From positions 1 to 58,239 of the forward strand of contig JAGRGP010000066.1 in NCBI GenBank assembly GCA_020445415.1: DNA of 58,239 bases, written 5' to 3'. The DNA is from Gammaproteobacteria bacterium. GTDB lineage: Bacteria > Pseudomonadota > Gammaproteobacteria > Chromatiales > Chromatiaceae. The first letter of the stretch is position 1. Every line of letters begins with the position of its first letter. Below are positions 1-8,366 of the stretch, piece after piece. A model generated the notes under the pieces. That model made no database searches, was not told the DNA's origin, and saw only the letters and a list, made by a program, of their open reading frames with translations. Made by a program: the position numbers and the translations under genes.

Positions 1-347
1 AGCGGCGCCATCAGCACCAGCGGCAACCCGGTTACCAACCAGTGGGCTACAACCTTTCCCAACACCAGCAAGAACAGGGGCTGTGGGGTCAACAGCATCT
101 GCTCCAGGCATCCATCCTGATGATCCGCCGCGAAAAGCCGCTCCAAGGCCAGCATAGACGCAAGCAGTGCCGCCACCCAGACTACCCCCGGGGCGATTAA
201 ACGCAATGTATTCATCTCGGGACCGATGCCCAATGGAAACAGGCTGACCACAATGACGAAAAAAAACAATGTGGAAAACACATCGGAACGACGGCGCATG
301 GCAAGAACCAAATCGCGCGAGACAATGGCTCGAAAGGCCCTAAACAT
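1..347 (-). CDS. ccmB: Heme exporter protein CcmB (partial, cut by left window edge)
   Basis: This is the membrane subunit of the CcmABCD heme ABC exporter used in system I cytochrome c maturation. Only the first 115 codons are visible, so the C-terminus is missing. The product starts MFRAFRAIVSRD, has a basic RRRSD loop, and then the hydrophobic segments expected of the N-terminal membrane helices of CcmB. Its ATG overlaps the ccmA stop by 8 bases, the usual arrangement in ccm operons. The identification rests on this partial sequence plus the ccmA neighbour. Confidence 0.85.
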   Translation of the reverse strand, partial: MFRAFRAIVSRDLVLAMRRRSDVFSTLFFFVIVVSLFPLGIGPEMNTLRLIAPGVVWVAALLASMLALERLFAADHQDGCLEQMLLTPQPLFLLVLGKVVAHWLVTGLPLVLMAP

Positions 348-981
348 CACCTTCTCCTTTCCAGCCCAGCCGTAGTTGTTGCACCTTTCCCCGGGTCAGA
401 CTCACTTCTTGGTGAGTCGTCAGGATGACCATCCCGCCCTCGGCTACATGCCCTCGTATTACCGATTGGAGAAACTCCACCGCCGCCGCGTCCAATGCGG
501 TGAATGGCTCATCCAAGATCCACAGCGGAGCTGGATTCACTAGCAACACAGCCAAGCCGACACGACGCTTCTGGCCCTGCGAAAGCACCCGCGCGGGAAG
601 GTCTTCGTGGCCGTCCAGACCTAACCGCTCCAACGTTTCCCATGCCTTGGCCGCATCCAGCGGGATCCCATGCAGCTTGCACGAAACCAGTAAGTTTTCC
701 ACGCCGTTCAGATCATCCTTTATGCCATTGCGATGACCGATATAAAGCAATTCACGCCGAAAATCCTCGCCCATCTGGCGGCTGTCCTGACCTTTCCACA
801 ACACTTCGCCCTGGTCCGGCCTGATCAGCCCGCAGATGGTACGCATCAAGGTGGTCTTGCCACTGCCATTGTGACCGTGGAGATGGAGCAACTCACCGGG
901 GCCCAGGGAAAAATCGAGCGCGGAGATAAGCCGGCGGTCACCCCGTACACAGCTCAGATTTACCACTTCCAGCATCGGCAT
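340..981 (-). CDS. ccmA: Cytochrome c biogenesis heme exporter ATPase CcmA
   Basis: This is the ATP-binding subunit of the CcmAB heme transporter, which powers release of heme-loaded CcmE. In the 213-residue form starting MPMLEVV it has a Walker A (GHNGSGKTT, about residues 36-44), the ABC signature LSQGQ (133-137) and a Walker B with catalytic glutamate (LWILDE, 153-158). Length matches CcmA (about 205-215). A longer reading from 1008 adds nine residues, but the family normally begins just before the MLE motif, so I chose 981. It overlaps ccmB and is divergent from rdgB. Confidence 0.9.
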   Translation of the reverse strand: MPMLEVVNLSCVRGDRRLISALDFSLGPGELLHLHGHNGSGKTTLMRTICGLIRPDQGEVLWKGQDSRQMGEDFRRELLYIGHRNGIKDDLNGVENLLVSCKLHGIPLDAAKAWETLERLGLDGHEDLPARVLSQGQKRRVGLAVLLVNPAPLWILDEPFTALDAAAVEFLQSVIRGHVAEGGMVILTTHQEVSLTRGKVQQLRLGWKGEGDV

Positions 982-1174
982 CCCCAAACAGGCGAAAAAC
1001 CTTTGCATTGTAACAGGCTGGTATACCGATTCGTATCCGCCCAGGGCCAGCTCGACCCAGCCGCTGTGCCGAAAGCGATAACCCCGATGCCTTCAATACG
1101 GTGAAATCGGCGAGTGTTTTGCCACCTCCTCGGGTAACATGTGAGGTTTAACACAACCAGCATAAAGGCCAAAC

Positions 1175-1783
1175 ATGCCCAGCAGTCACCAGGGTGAGCG
1201 TATCGTTCTCGCCTCCAACAACCCCGGCAAGGTACGGGAGATTGAACAATTACTTTCCACCCAGCGGATCACGGTGCTGCCCCAATCGAAATTCGGCGTA
1301 TCCAGCATTGAAGAGAACGGCTTAACGTTTGTGGAGAACGCGATCCTGAAGGCGCGTCATGCGGCCCAATGCAGCGGATTACCCGCGATTGCCGATGACT
1401 CGGGTATAGAAGTGGATGCCCTGGGCGGTGCGCCCGGCATCTATTCGGCGCGCTTTGCCGGCCCCCAATGTAACGATCAAGACAATAACCAGAAGCTGCT
1501 CGACGCTCTGGCAACGATCGCCGACACCGACCGCACGGCCCGTTTTCAGTGCTTGATGGTTTATATGCGGAATGCCGCCGACCCAACGCCTATCATCTGC
1601 CAGGGTACCTGGGAGGGGCAAATCCTTACCACACCCCGAGGCACCAACGGGTTTGGCTACGATCCCTTGTTCTGGGTGCCAGAATTCTGCTGCAGCTCCG
1701 CCGAATTAGACCCAGAAACCAAAAATCGCCTCAGCCATCGGGGGCGGGCACTACGCCAGCTGCTCGCGGCGCTGTCGCACTGA
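1175..1783 (+). CDS. rdgB: XTP/dITP diphosphatase (RdgB/HAM1 family)
   Basis: This housecleaning enzyme hydrolyses dITP, dXTP and related non-canonical purine nucleotides to monophosphates so they are not incorporated into DNA. The 202-residue product has the N-terminal substrate motif ASNNPGK (S14, N15, K19), the catalytic stretch ADDSGIEVDALGG, GIYSARFAG, and a C-terminal FGYDPLF and LSHRGRA. All are family hallmarks and the length is normal. The start has only a weak upstream AAAGG. It stands alone, divergent from ccmA and ahead of the PilZ gene. Confidence 0.93.
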   Translation: MPSSHQGERIVLASNNPGKVREIEQLLSTQRITVLPQSKFGVSSIEENGLTFVENAILKARHAAQCSGLPAIADDSGIEVDALGGAPGIYSARFAGPQCNDQDNNQKLLDALATIADTDRTARFQCLMVYMRNAADPTPIICQGTWEGQILTTPRGTNGFGYDPLFWVPEFCCSSAELDPETKNRLSHRGRALRQLLAALSH

Positions 1784-1990
1784 CACCCCCAGCCCCCGCT
1801 CGCGACAGCGCTCACCCTAACCAGTGGCACTGTTGGACTCAGGTCTCATTCTTCGCCTCACGCCATCTCCTCAAACCATCAGTCAAACTCACATATCCAT
1901 AAAATTCTTTTAACTGTCATCGATTTGAAACAACTCCGCTGTACGTTCTAGAGGACCAAAAGTCGAGAGTGAGGAGATAAGGAGAAGATT

Positions 1991-2374
1991 ATGGCCATTG
2001 AAAGACGCCACCAGAAACGATTGTCTACCGAGATCGATGCCGAACTCATCTACCGGCGGCGGAGTTTTCAGGCACAGATAGAGAACATCTCGTTGGATGG
2101 AGTCATGGTAAGAACCAGCTCATTGACCGCGCCGAGAGGGACCTTGGTTAAGATTGGATTGAACGTCAATGGCAGAGACTGGCAGATTGCCGCATTGGTC
2201 ATCCACCAGGATCAAAACCGAACCGGAATGATGTTGCAGATGCCACAACCCGAATTGCTCAGGCAACTGGCCGCTCTCCCCCTCAGCAAGGGGGCACGCC
2301 GCAATACCCTCGAACGGACTCATCACTATTTGCCAGCGAGACCCGGTATCCTTATGGAACGCCATTCTCACTGA
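1991..2374 (+). CDS. PilZ domain protein
   Basis: This 127-residue single-domain protein has both halves of the PilZ cyclic-di-GMP site: RHQKR (the RxxxR arginines, R6 and R10) and NISLDG (N32, S34, G37, the D/NxSxxG motif). Such small PilZ proteins are usually c-di-GMP receptors acting on motility, pili or exopolysaccharide. The ATG follows a strong ribosome site (GGAGA, 5 bases away). The C-terminal 30 residues are basic and not part of the domain. A strong hairpin follows the stop. No partner gene is adjacent, so its target is unknown. Confidence 0.8.
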   Translation: MAIERRHQKRLSTEIDAELIYRRRSFQAQIENISLDGVMVRTSSLTAPRGTLVKIGLNVNGRDWQIAALVIHQDQNRTGMMLQMPQPELLRQLAALPLSKGARRNTLERTHHYLPARPGILMERHSH

Positions 2375-2386
2375 CCCCTCAAGGCA

Positions 2387-2418
2387 TTGCACCCATGCCT
2401 AGACGGGCATGGGTGCAA
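2387..2418 (+). terminator. Terminator-like hairpin after the PilZ gene
   Basis: A perfect 13-bp inverted repeat (TTGCACCCATGCC at 2387-2399 and its complement at 2406-2418) encloses a six-base loop. It lies 12 bases after the PilZ stop. It lacks a clear T-tract, so it could also act as a transcript-stabilising 3' hairpin. Confidence 0.6.
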
Positions 2419-2543
2419 ATCACGCCAACGCTGCCCTCCCCCTGACGCTAACCCCGGACAGCGATTCAAGCCAACAGCGACGGATTCCAAAGCGAGTTTC
2501 TGTTAAGGTATTCCTGTTCTATTGAACAAGATGACAGAATCGC

Positions 2544-3776
2544 ATGGCCAAGACCTTCGTAACCGATACCACCGATGACACCCGTGTACCCTTTCTTCGT
2601 GGAATACTGACCCGTTCGCTGCATGACAGTGGTATCGACTTTGATGCTGCTTACAAGCTAGCGTCCGAGGTCCGGCAGCAGTTGGCGGATGTGGAAGAGA
2701 TCTCCGCGGAAGAACTCAAGCAACGAACTCTATCGCTGCTTCAAGCGGGATCATTTGACGAGAAGTCCATCGAGGCATACCGCAATCCCGGGCTCGCCCC
2801 GGACCCGATCATGGTAGTGGACCGGGAAGGCCAGGCGAGCCCGTTTTCCCGCATGGAACATATTCGCGCCCTGGAGTCCTGCGGACTCTCTGGAAAAGAG
2901 GCGCGTATCGCCAGCAGGCATATCCTAAACCATCTCCTGGAAAGAGAAATAAAGGAATTGAGTTCGTCTCGGTTGGGCCACCTCACATACGTTTGCCTGT
3001 ACCGTCACATGGGCCGGGAGATCGCCCGGCGATATATGGTGTGGGTCGACTTCACCCACAGCGGACGTCCGCTTATTTTACTAATCGGAGGCACCACCGG
3101 ATGTGGAAAAAGCACGGTAGCCACCGAAGTTGCCCATCACCTCGGGGTGGTTCGCACTCAGTCCACGGATATGTTACGGGAAGTGATGCGAATGATGATC
3201 CCCAGCCGCCTGCTGCCGGTGCTCCATACCTCGGCCTTTGATGCGTGGACCGCCATGCCGTCAAAGTTCGCTGCTCTAGGCTCCGAGGAAGATCTTATCG
3301 CTGACGGTTACCGCAGCCAGATGGAACTCTTATCGGTACCGTGCGAAGCCGTAATCCAGCGGGCCTTGACCGAACGTGTTCCACTCATTCTGGAAGGCAT
3401 CCACATCCATCCATCGCTCCTGGATCATATCGACAGCAGTGGAGATGCGGTTATCGTACCGGTGATGTTGGCCATTCTAAAACGGGACCGGCTGAAACAA
3501 CGGCTCCGTAGCCGTGGGCAGATAGCCCCCAAGCGCAGCAGCCGGAAACACTTGTCCAATTTTGATCGCATCTGGGCCTTGCAATCGTTTTTACTGTCCG
3601 AGGCAGACCGGCACGGGATCCCGATTATCGCCAATGACGACATGGAAAAGGCGACCTCCATGGTGATGGCAACCATTGTGGATACCATGGAGTCACAGTT
3701 TGATGCTACCCCCCGGGAGGTTTTCGGACGAGATGACCGGGTACGGCAGCAGGCCGCTTCTGCCCAGAAGCCCTGA
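2544..3776 (+). CDS. ATP-cone / 2-phosphoglycerate kinase-like protein
   Basis: The 410-residue product starts with an ATP-cone-like helical region (about 1-70, with the pattern VPFLRGILTRSL...A), followed by a second cone-like stretch (95-165), and then a P-loop kinase domain with Walker A GGTTGCGKST (182-191) and the motif TQSTDMLREVMR. This order matches 2-phosphoglycerate kinase, which in methanogens makes 2,3-bisphosphoglycerate on the way to cyclic 2,3-diphosphoglycerate. Bacterial homologues are known, but I do not know their function. The start ATG has no good Shine-Dalgarno sequence. It stands alone between the PilZ gene and the phosphate operon. Confidence 0.75.
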   Translation: MAKTFVTDTTDDTRVPFLRGILTRSLHDSGIDFDAAYKLASEVRQQLADVEEISAEELKQRTLSLLQAGSFDEKSIEAYRNPGLAPDPIMVVDREGQASPFSRMEHIRALESCGLSGKEARIASRHILNHLLEREIKELSSSRLGHLTYVCLYRHMGREIARRYMVWVDFTHSGRPLILLIGGTTGCGKSTVATEVAHHLGVVRTQSTDMLREVMRMMIPSRLLPVLHTSAFDAWTAMPSKFAALGSEEDLIADGYRSQMELLSVPCEAVIQRALTERVPLILEGIHIHPSLLDHIDSSGDAVIVPVMLAILKRDRLKQRLRSRGQIAPKRSSRKHLSNFDRIWALQSFLLSEADRHGIPIIANDDMEKATSMVMATIVDTMESQFDATPREVFGRDDRVRQQAASAQKP

Positions 3777-4131
3777 TTTTCACCAGTCAGCCTGCTAGCC
3801 ATCAGTATTCCTTATTTTTCGTAGAAGTTTTTACAAAAATTAGTTCATTCTAATGACCAAGATCATGGCGTTCCCGGCGCTTTGTTACAGAATTATTAAA
3901 GAAGGATGGTTCTGCAGTCCTTTCATCAATTTCAGTAGGAAGCAGTGTTTCTAGGTGCTGAGAAAGGTGGGTCTAAAAGAATCGGGTGGAATTAAACAAT
4001 CATATAATCAGGCATGTAAGAAGCACCCTTCGAAAACCGGCACGGCCATTACGGGCAGAATGCTCCAGGCCCAGTTTTAATTAATTTGTCCTTATGATTT
4101 AGGATTATCGTACCACTACTCGGAGGAACAC
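3777..4131. other. 355-base intergenic region upstream of the DUF47-PiT operon
   Basis: This AT-rich stretch must hold the promoter of the phosphate operon. I see a short inverted repeat (ATTAG at 3839-3843 and CTAAT at 3850-3854, six-base spacer) and a strong ribosome site (GGAGG, 5 bases before the ATG at 4132). I do not see a convincing pair of CTGTCAT repeats that would make a PhoB box, nor any small ORF with a ribosome site. Confidence 0.4.
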
Positions 4132-4812
4132 ATGCGAAAGAAAAATCCGATTGCCGCCCTGATGGGCAGCTCCCCTTTCAAACCCATGCAAGCGCATATG
4201 CAGCTGGTCAAAGAGTGCGTTGCCGAGGTGCCCGGGCTGTTTGATGCCTTGATCGATGGCAACGAAGAGGAGTTGACGGCTCATAAAGACCGTATTTTCT
4301 CCAAGGAGCAAGAGGCTGATGATCTCAAGAATGACCTGCGAGCTCATCTGCCGAAAAGCCTGTTCCTGCCAGTCGACCGGCGTGACCTTCTAGAGATCCT
4401 GGAGTTACAAGACACAATCGCCAATACCGCTCAAGACATTGCCGGCCTGATGATGGAGCGCAATATGTCGGTGCCCAAAGGCATGGAAGCATCCCTCCGG
4501 GAGCTGGTGAAGCTGTGCGTCGATACCAACGATCGAGCAGCGGCGATCATCGGCGAATTAGATGAGCTAGTGGAGATGGGATTCCGTGGCAAAGAGGCCA
4601 CAAAAGTCGAGGAGATGGTTGCTGACCTCAACCGCATCGAGGACGAAACAGACAGGCTTGGCATCGCCTTGACGCGCAGCCTGTTTGCACAGGAAGACGA
4701 TATGAAGCCGGTATCCGTAATCTTCTGGTATCAGATGATCCAGTGGATTGGTGACCTGGCCGACTTTGCGGAAAAGGTAGGTGACCGTATGCGCCTTTTG
4801 GTGGCGCGTTGA
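4132..4812 (+). CDS. DUF47/TIGR00153-type PhoU-like phosphate transport regulator
   Basis: This 226-residue all-helical protein belongs to the PhoU-like family encoded beside PiT permeases. It shows the family start (NPIAALMGSSPFKPMQAHM), the acidic metal-binding segment FSKEQEADDLKNDLR, and the C-terminal WIGDLADFAEKVGDRMR. Such proteins are thought to modulate the neighbouring permease at the membrane. The pit gene follows after 106 bases, as a two-gene operon. The length is normal. Confidence 0.88.
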   Translation: MRKKNPIAALMGSSPFKPMQAHMQLVKECVAEVPGLFDALIDGNEEELTAHKDRIFSKEQEADDLKNDLRAHLPKSLFLPVDRRDLLEILELQDTIANTAQDIAGLMMERNMSVPKGMEASLRELVKLCVDTNDRAAAIIGELDELVEMGFRGKEATKVEEMVADLNRIEDETDRLGIALTRSLFAQEDDMKPVSVIFWYQMIQWIGDLADFAEKVGDRMRLLVAR

Positions 4813-4918
4813 TCGGCGGGCCTATAGCTTCTGTCATCCGGTTAATAAACTCAGCAGCCTATGGCCCCGGTTGGGGTATGGCCTAGAAAAATTCTCGTAA
4901 CTTCTTAAGGAATCCACA

Positions 4919-6184
4919 ATGGAAATCATCTCTGAATGGGGAACAGTATTTATCGTACTGGCCGTCATATTCGGCTTTTATATGACCTGGGGTATTGGCG
5001 CCAACGACGTGGCCAATGCCATGGGAACTTCGGTTGGCTCTGGCGCCATTTCCGTAAAACAAGCGATTGTCATCGCCGCGATTTTCGAATTTGCCGGCGC
5101 CTTCATCGCCGGCGGCCAGGTAACCGCGACCATCCGCAAGGGAATTATTGATCCCTCCGCCATCACGGGCCAACCAGAATTGCTGGTTTACGGCATGCTG
5201 GCCGCCCTTCTGGCAGCGGCGATCTGGTTGATGGTCGCCTCCTCCCGCGGTTGGCCGGTTTCCACCACGCACACCATCGTCGGTGCAATTGTCGGCTTCG
5301 CGATGGCGGGTATCGGCATAGATGCAGTGCAATGGGCAAAGATTGGGACTATTGTCGCCAGCTGGCTGGTCTCGCCGTTACTGGGTGGCACCATTGCCCT
5401 GCTGCTAATGCTCAGCATCCGTAAACTTATCATCAACGCGGATAGGCCCTTTGAGCAGGCCAAGAAATGGGGACCCGTGTACGTCTTTCTGGTGGGGTTT
5501 ATCGTCGCCCTGGTCACCCTGTTTAAAGGCCTCAAGCACCTGAAGCTGGAACTTACGGGCACCGAGAGCTTTATCTCAGCCGTGGTCGTGGGTGTCATCG
5601 TCGCTATTATCGGGCGCATGATGATCAACAAAGTGCGGGTCGATACCACCGCCGACCGGGATTTTCACTACGCCAGCGTGGAAAAAGCCTTTACGCCGCT
5701 GATGATCTTCACCGCCTGCGCCATGGCCTTTGCTCACGGCTCGAACGATGTCGCTAACGGTATCGGCCCGCTGGCCGCCGTGGTTTCCATCGTCGAGAGT
5801 GGCGGCCAAGTTGGCCAGAAAGCCTCTCTACCGATCTGGATTCTGGTCCTCGGCGGCGCCGGTATCGTGATCGGCCTGGCAACCATGGGCTATAAGGTCA
5901 TGCAAACCATCGGCACCAAGATCACCGAACTGACTCCGACCCGGGGCTACTGTGCTACCTTGGCGGCAGCAACCACTGTGGTACTCGCCTCCAAGACCGG
6001 CCTCCCGGTGTCCACCACCCACATCGCGGTTGGCGCGGTAATGGGAGTCGGGCTGGCACGAGGTATCGGCGCCCTGGATCTGCGGGTACTGGGAAACATC
6101 GTCGTATCCTGGATTGTAACCTTGCCCGCTGGCGGTATCATGGCCGCGTTGTTCTTCTTCGTGCTCAAAGGCATATTTGGGTAG
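4919..6184 (+). CDS. pit: Inorganic phosphate transporter, PiT family
   Basis: This low-affinity permease takes up metal-phosphate complexes with protons or cations. The 421-residue membrane protein carries the duplicated PiT signature: GIGANDVANAMGTS near residue 22 and HGSNDVANGIGP in the second half, each followed by a VSTTH motif. About ten hydrophobic segments are visible. It is the second gene of the DUF47-pit operon and is followed by a strong terminator at 6207-6231. Bacterial members can also prefer sulfate, but the PhoU-like partner argues for phosphate. Confidence 0.92.
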   Translation: MEIISEWGTVFIVLAVIFGFYMTWGIGANDVANAMGTSVGSGAISVKQAIVIAAIFEFAGAFIAGGQVTATIRKGIIDPSAITGQPELLVYGMLAALLAAAIWLMVASSRGWPVSTTHTIVGAIVGFAMAGIGIDAVQWAKIGTIVASWLVSPLLGGTIALLLMLSIRKLIINADRPFEQAKKWGPVYVFLVGFIVALVTLFKGLKHLKLELTGTESFISAVVVGVIVAIIGRMMINKVRVDTTADRDFHYASVEKAFTPLMIFTACAMAFAHGSNDVANGIGPLAAVVSIVESGGQVGQKASLPIWILVLGGAGIVIGLATMGYKVMQTIGTKITELTPTRGYCATLAAATTVVLASKTGLPVSTTHIAVGAVMGVGLARGIGALDLRVLGNIVVSWIVTLPAGGIMAALFFFVLKGIFG

Positions 6185-6206
6185 TCAGTCCCGTTCAAAC
6201 CTGCCT

Positions 6207-6231
6207 AGCCCCCCTTTACGGGGGGCTTTTT
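6207..6231 (+). terminator. Rho-independent terminator of the pit operon
   Basis: An 8-bp GC-rich stem (AGCCCCCC at 6207-6214, GGGGGGCT at 6220-6227) has a five-base loop and runs into five Ts (6227-6231). It sits 23 bases after the pit stop and separates this operon from the next one. Confidence 0.93.
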
Positions 6232-6262
6232 GCGCCACCTCATCCCACTATAACGAGAACTG

Positions 6263-6892
6263 ATGGAGTCCCAACCAAACAACTTCCAGCTAAATGTCGA
6301 ACCCATCAAGGACCGACAAAAAATCAAAGGTATATACTTCCCCGCCTTCCTTAATTTTCGGCAGCTATTGGTTACCGGTCCTCCGGGAGCGGGAAAATCG
6401 ACCCTCCTTAGAAAACTCGGCGGCTGGTCGGAAGAGGGGTATGTTGATCTCTCCATCGACCTCTGGTGGCGTGCTCAAGCCCTTTCGTTGCGCCCCCGGG
6501 AAATCCACCTGGGCTTTCCGTGCAAGGGCTTCAAGGATGCACTGGCGGTATTCGACGAAGGGTGGACCAAGAGCATAATTCCCCCGGAACTGGACCTGGA
6601 ACGGGTGCGCATCCCCCCGGCAAAACGCTTTTTCTTTTCCGTAAACTGGCGAAACAGGTATACTTTTGAGTTCCTGATCCCCCCAGTGGAAGATCTCTAC
6701 GCGCAACGGGCAAAGCGTGAGAAGCGAGGAACGCACGATGTGGATCAGGGAGTCAGTATTGAGCAGGTACAAAACCAGGTTACGGTCTACCAGATGGCCG
6801 CCTTGCACCTGCACCTGCATGGACTCAATGTCTACCTACGCGACGGAATCGATGGGAACCTGCTGAGTATCGTCGATCCGGGTCGGAGCTAA
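6263..6892 (+). CDS. P-loop NTPase of unknown function, partner of the PPP phosphatase
   Basis: This 209-residue protein has a clear Walker A (GPPGAGKST, residues 39-47) soon followed by a possible acidic B-type motif (VDLSIDLWW). The remainder does not match a family I recognise. The layout is that of a small kinase or ATPase that binds a nucleotide and transfers phosphate or senses it. Its TAA is followed directly by the ATG of the phosphatase gene (TAAATG), and the same operon continues into two CNNM transporters. A kinase/phosphatase pair acting on the transporters is conceivable, but that is inference. Confidence 0.7.
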   Translation: MESQPNNFQLNVEPIKDRQKIKGIYFPAFLNFRQLLVTGPPGAGKSTLLRKLGGWSEEGYVDLSIDLWWRAQALSLRPREIHLGFPCKGFKDALAVFDEGWTKSIIPPELDLERVRIPPAKRFFFSVNWRNRYTFEFLIPPVEDLYAQRAKREKRGTHDVDQGVSIEQVQNQVTVYQMAALHLHLHGLNVYLRDGIDGNLLSIVDPGRS

Positions 6893-8353
6893 ATGGCAAA
6901 ATCAGACACCAGTGTCAAAAAGAGCCTTTTAAAACTCTTCAAGAGCACCTTCTCCGGACTGTCCGAATGCGAAGAGGTGGATATTAAAGAGGCCTTTCGG
7001 CTGCCTGACAAAAAGGTCAAAGTTCGCATCAAAGACTATCCATTCCAAATCAATCTGTTCCCTAATAGCAAAACGCTCCACCTCTATCCCGAACCGATGC
7101 TGGCCGGAACAACACCGGGGACCGATACGCCGCCGGCGAGTTTCATACTCTTTGATCCTGATTGCTACTACACCCAAGTCAGTGGCTTCTACCGCCTGAA
7201 GGATGGCGACCGTATTACCCTGGGCGGCAGCGATTCACAACAACAGGCGTTCCTCAATATCTCCTCGGAAACCCCTACCCGTAAACTCAGTATCACCAAC
7301 GATGAAGGGGGTTTGGTATTCAAGAGCCACAGCAGCAATCCCCAGACCTGCGTGGCCCCCCTGTTAAAGGACAAGCGGGTTAACCAGATCATTGAGTGGC
7401 GCCAGGAAAAACTCCGACGCATTCGCAACCTGTACGGGGGTCCCATTGAGCTACTTCCACCAGCGGAGGCTCTCACGCTCATTCAACAGGTCAACTCGAT
7501 CCTGGAGGACGAGGCCTACCGCCCCAAAAATCGTAGCGGCATGCCCGGCGGGATGATCGTACTCCCAAACGAGGCACCGGTAGTCCTCGTCGGTGATCTA
7601 CACGCCAAACCCGACAATCTACTGGTGGCGTTGAGCCAGAACAGTTACCTCGAGGCCCTCGAGGAGAAACGTGGGTTCTTAGTCATCTTGGGAGACGCTG
7701 TCCATCCGGAAGGCGATGTCCCGCTGGACGAAATGGATAGCTCGATGTTGATGATGGATCTCATCTTCAAACTAAAAGTAGCCTTTCCCACCCAGGTTTT
7801 CTATCTCAGGGGAAATCATGATAGTTTCTCCGAAGAAATCGCCAAAGGGGGAATACCCCAGGGACTCATGTGGGCGAAGCGGCTCAATAAGGTGCGGGGG
7901 AAAACGTACCGAAAAGAGATGCTGCGTTTTTACGAACTACTTCCCTATGTCATGCACTCGGGCAAGGTCATCGCCTGCCATGCTGCTCCACCCACCTCAC
8001 CGGTTTCGGTGGAAGACATCGTCAATATCTTGGAAAATCCCAAGCTCATCGGGGAAATCATCAATAATCGAATAAAGCTACCAAACCGACTTTCTGGTTA
8101 CTCCAAAGGCAACATCAAGAATTTCAGAAAATGTCTAGGAGTACCGGCAGAAACGCCCGTTATCGTCGGCCATACCCCGATGTCAAACGACGATACGCTT
8201 TGGGAGAATGTAGGAGATATAGCCAACCATCACATTCTCTATTCAAGCGACTCACACTGGGTCGGCGTAATGGCCCAGATCGGTGACAACATATATCCAT
8301 TTCGCTACCCCACTGAATCACTTATCCCCTTAATCAACAGACTATCAGACTAG
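6893..8353 (+). CDS. PPP-type metallophosphatase with an N-terminal beta-rich domain
   Basis: The C-terminal half (about 225-486) has the ordered PPP phosphatase motifs: GDLH (234-237), GDAVHPEG (267-274), RGNHD (306-310), the metal ligand H363 and GHT (426-428). These define a two-metal Ser/Thr-type or nucleotide phosphatase. Residues 1-170 form a separate beta-rich module with the stretch GDRITLGGSD, which recalls an FHA domain but lacks its usual SxxH, so that is only a suggestion. It abuts the P-loop gene upstream and the first CNNM gene downstream. The substrate could be a phosphoprotein or a dinucleotide polyphosphate. Confidence 0.82.
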   Translation: MAKSDTSVKKSLLKLFKSTFSGLSECEEVDIKEAFRLPDKKVKVRIKDYPFQINLFPNSKTLHLYPEPMLAGTTPGTDTPPASFILFDPDCYYTQVSGFYRLKDGDRITLGGSDSQQQAFLNISSETPTRKLSITNDEGGLVFKSHSSNPQTCVAPLLKDKRVNQIIEWRQEKLRRIRNLYGGPIELLPPAEALTLIQQVNSILEDEAYRPKNRSGMPGGMIVLPNEAPVVLVGDLHAKPDNLLVALSQNSYLEALEEKRGFLVILGDAVHPEGDVPLDEMDSSMLMMDLIFKLKVAFPTQVFYLRGNHDSFSEEIAKGGIPQGLMWAKRLNKVRGKTYRKEMLRFYELLPYVMHSGKVIACHAAPPTSPVSVEDIVNILENPKLIGEIINNRIKLPNRLSGYSKGNIKNFRKCLGVPAETPVIVGHTPMSNDDTLWENVGDIANHHILYSSDSHWVGVMAQIGDNIYPFRYPTESLIPLINRLSD

Positions 8354-8366
8354 CTCGGAGACAAAT

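Noticed and set aside
4813..4918. Hairpin between the DUF47 gene and pit
   Set aside because: The repeat around GGCCCC/GGGG is imperfect, has no T-tract, and the genes are expected to be co-transcribed.
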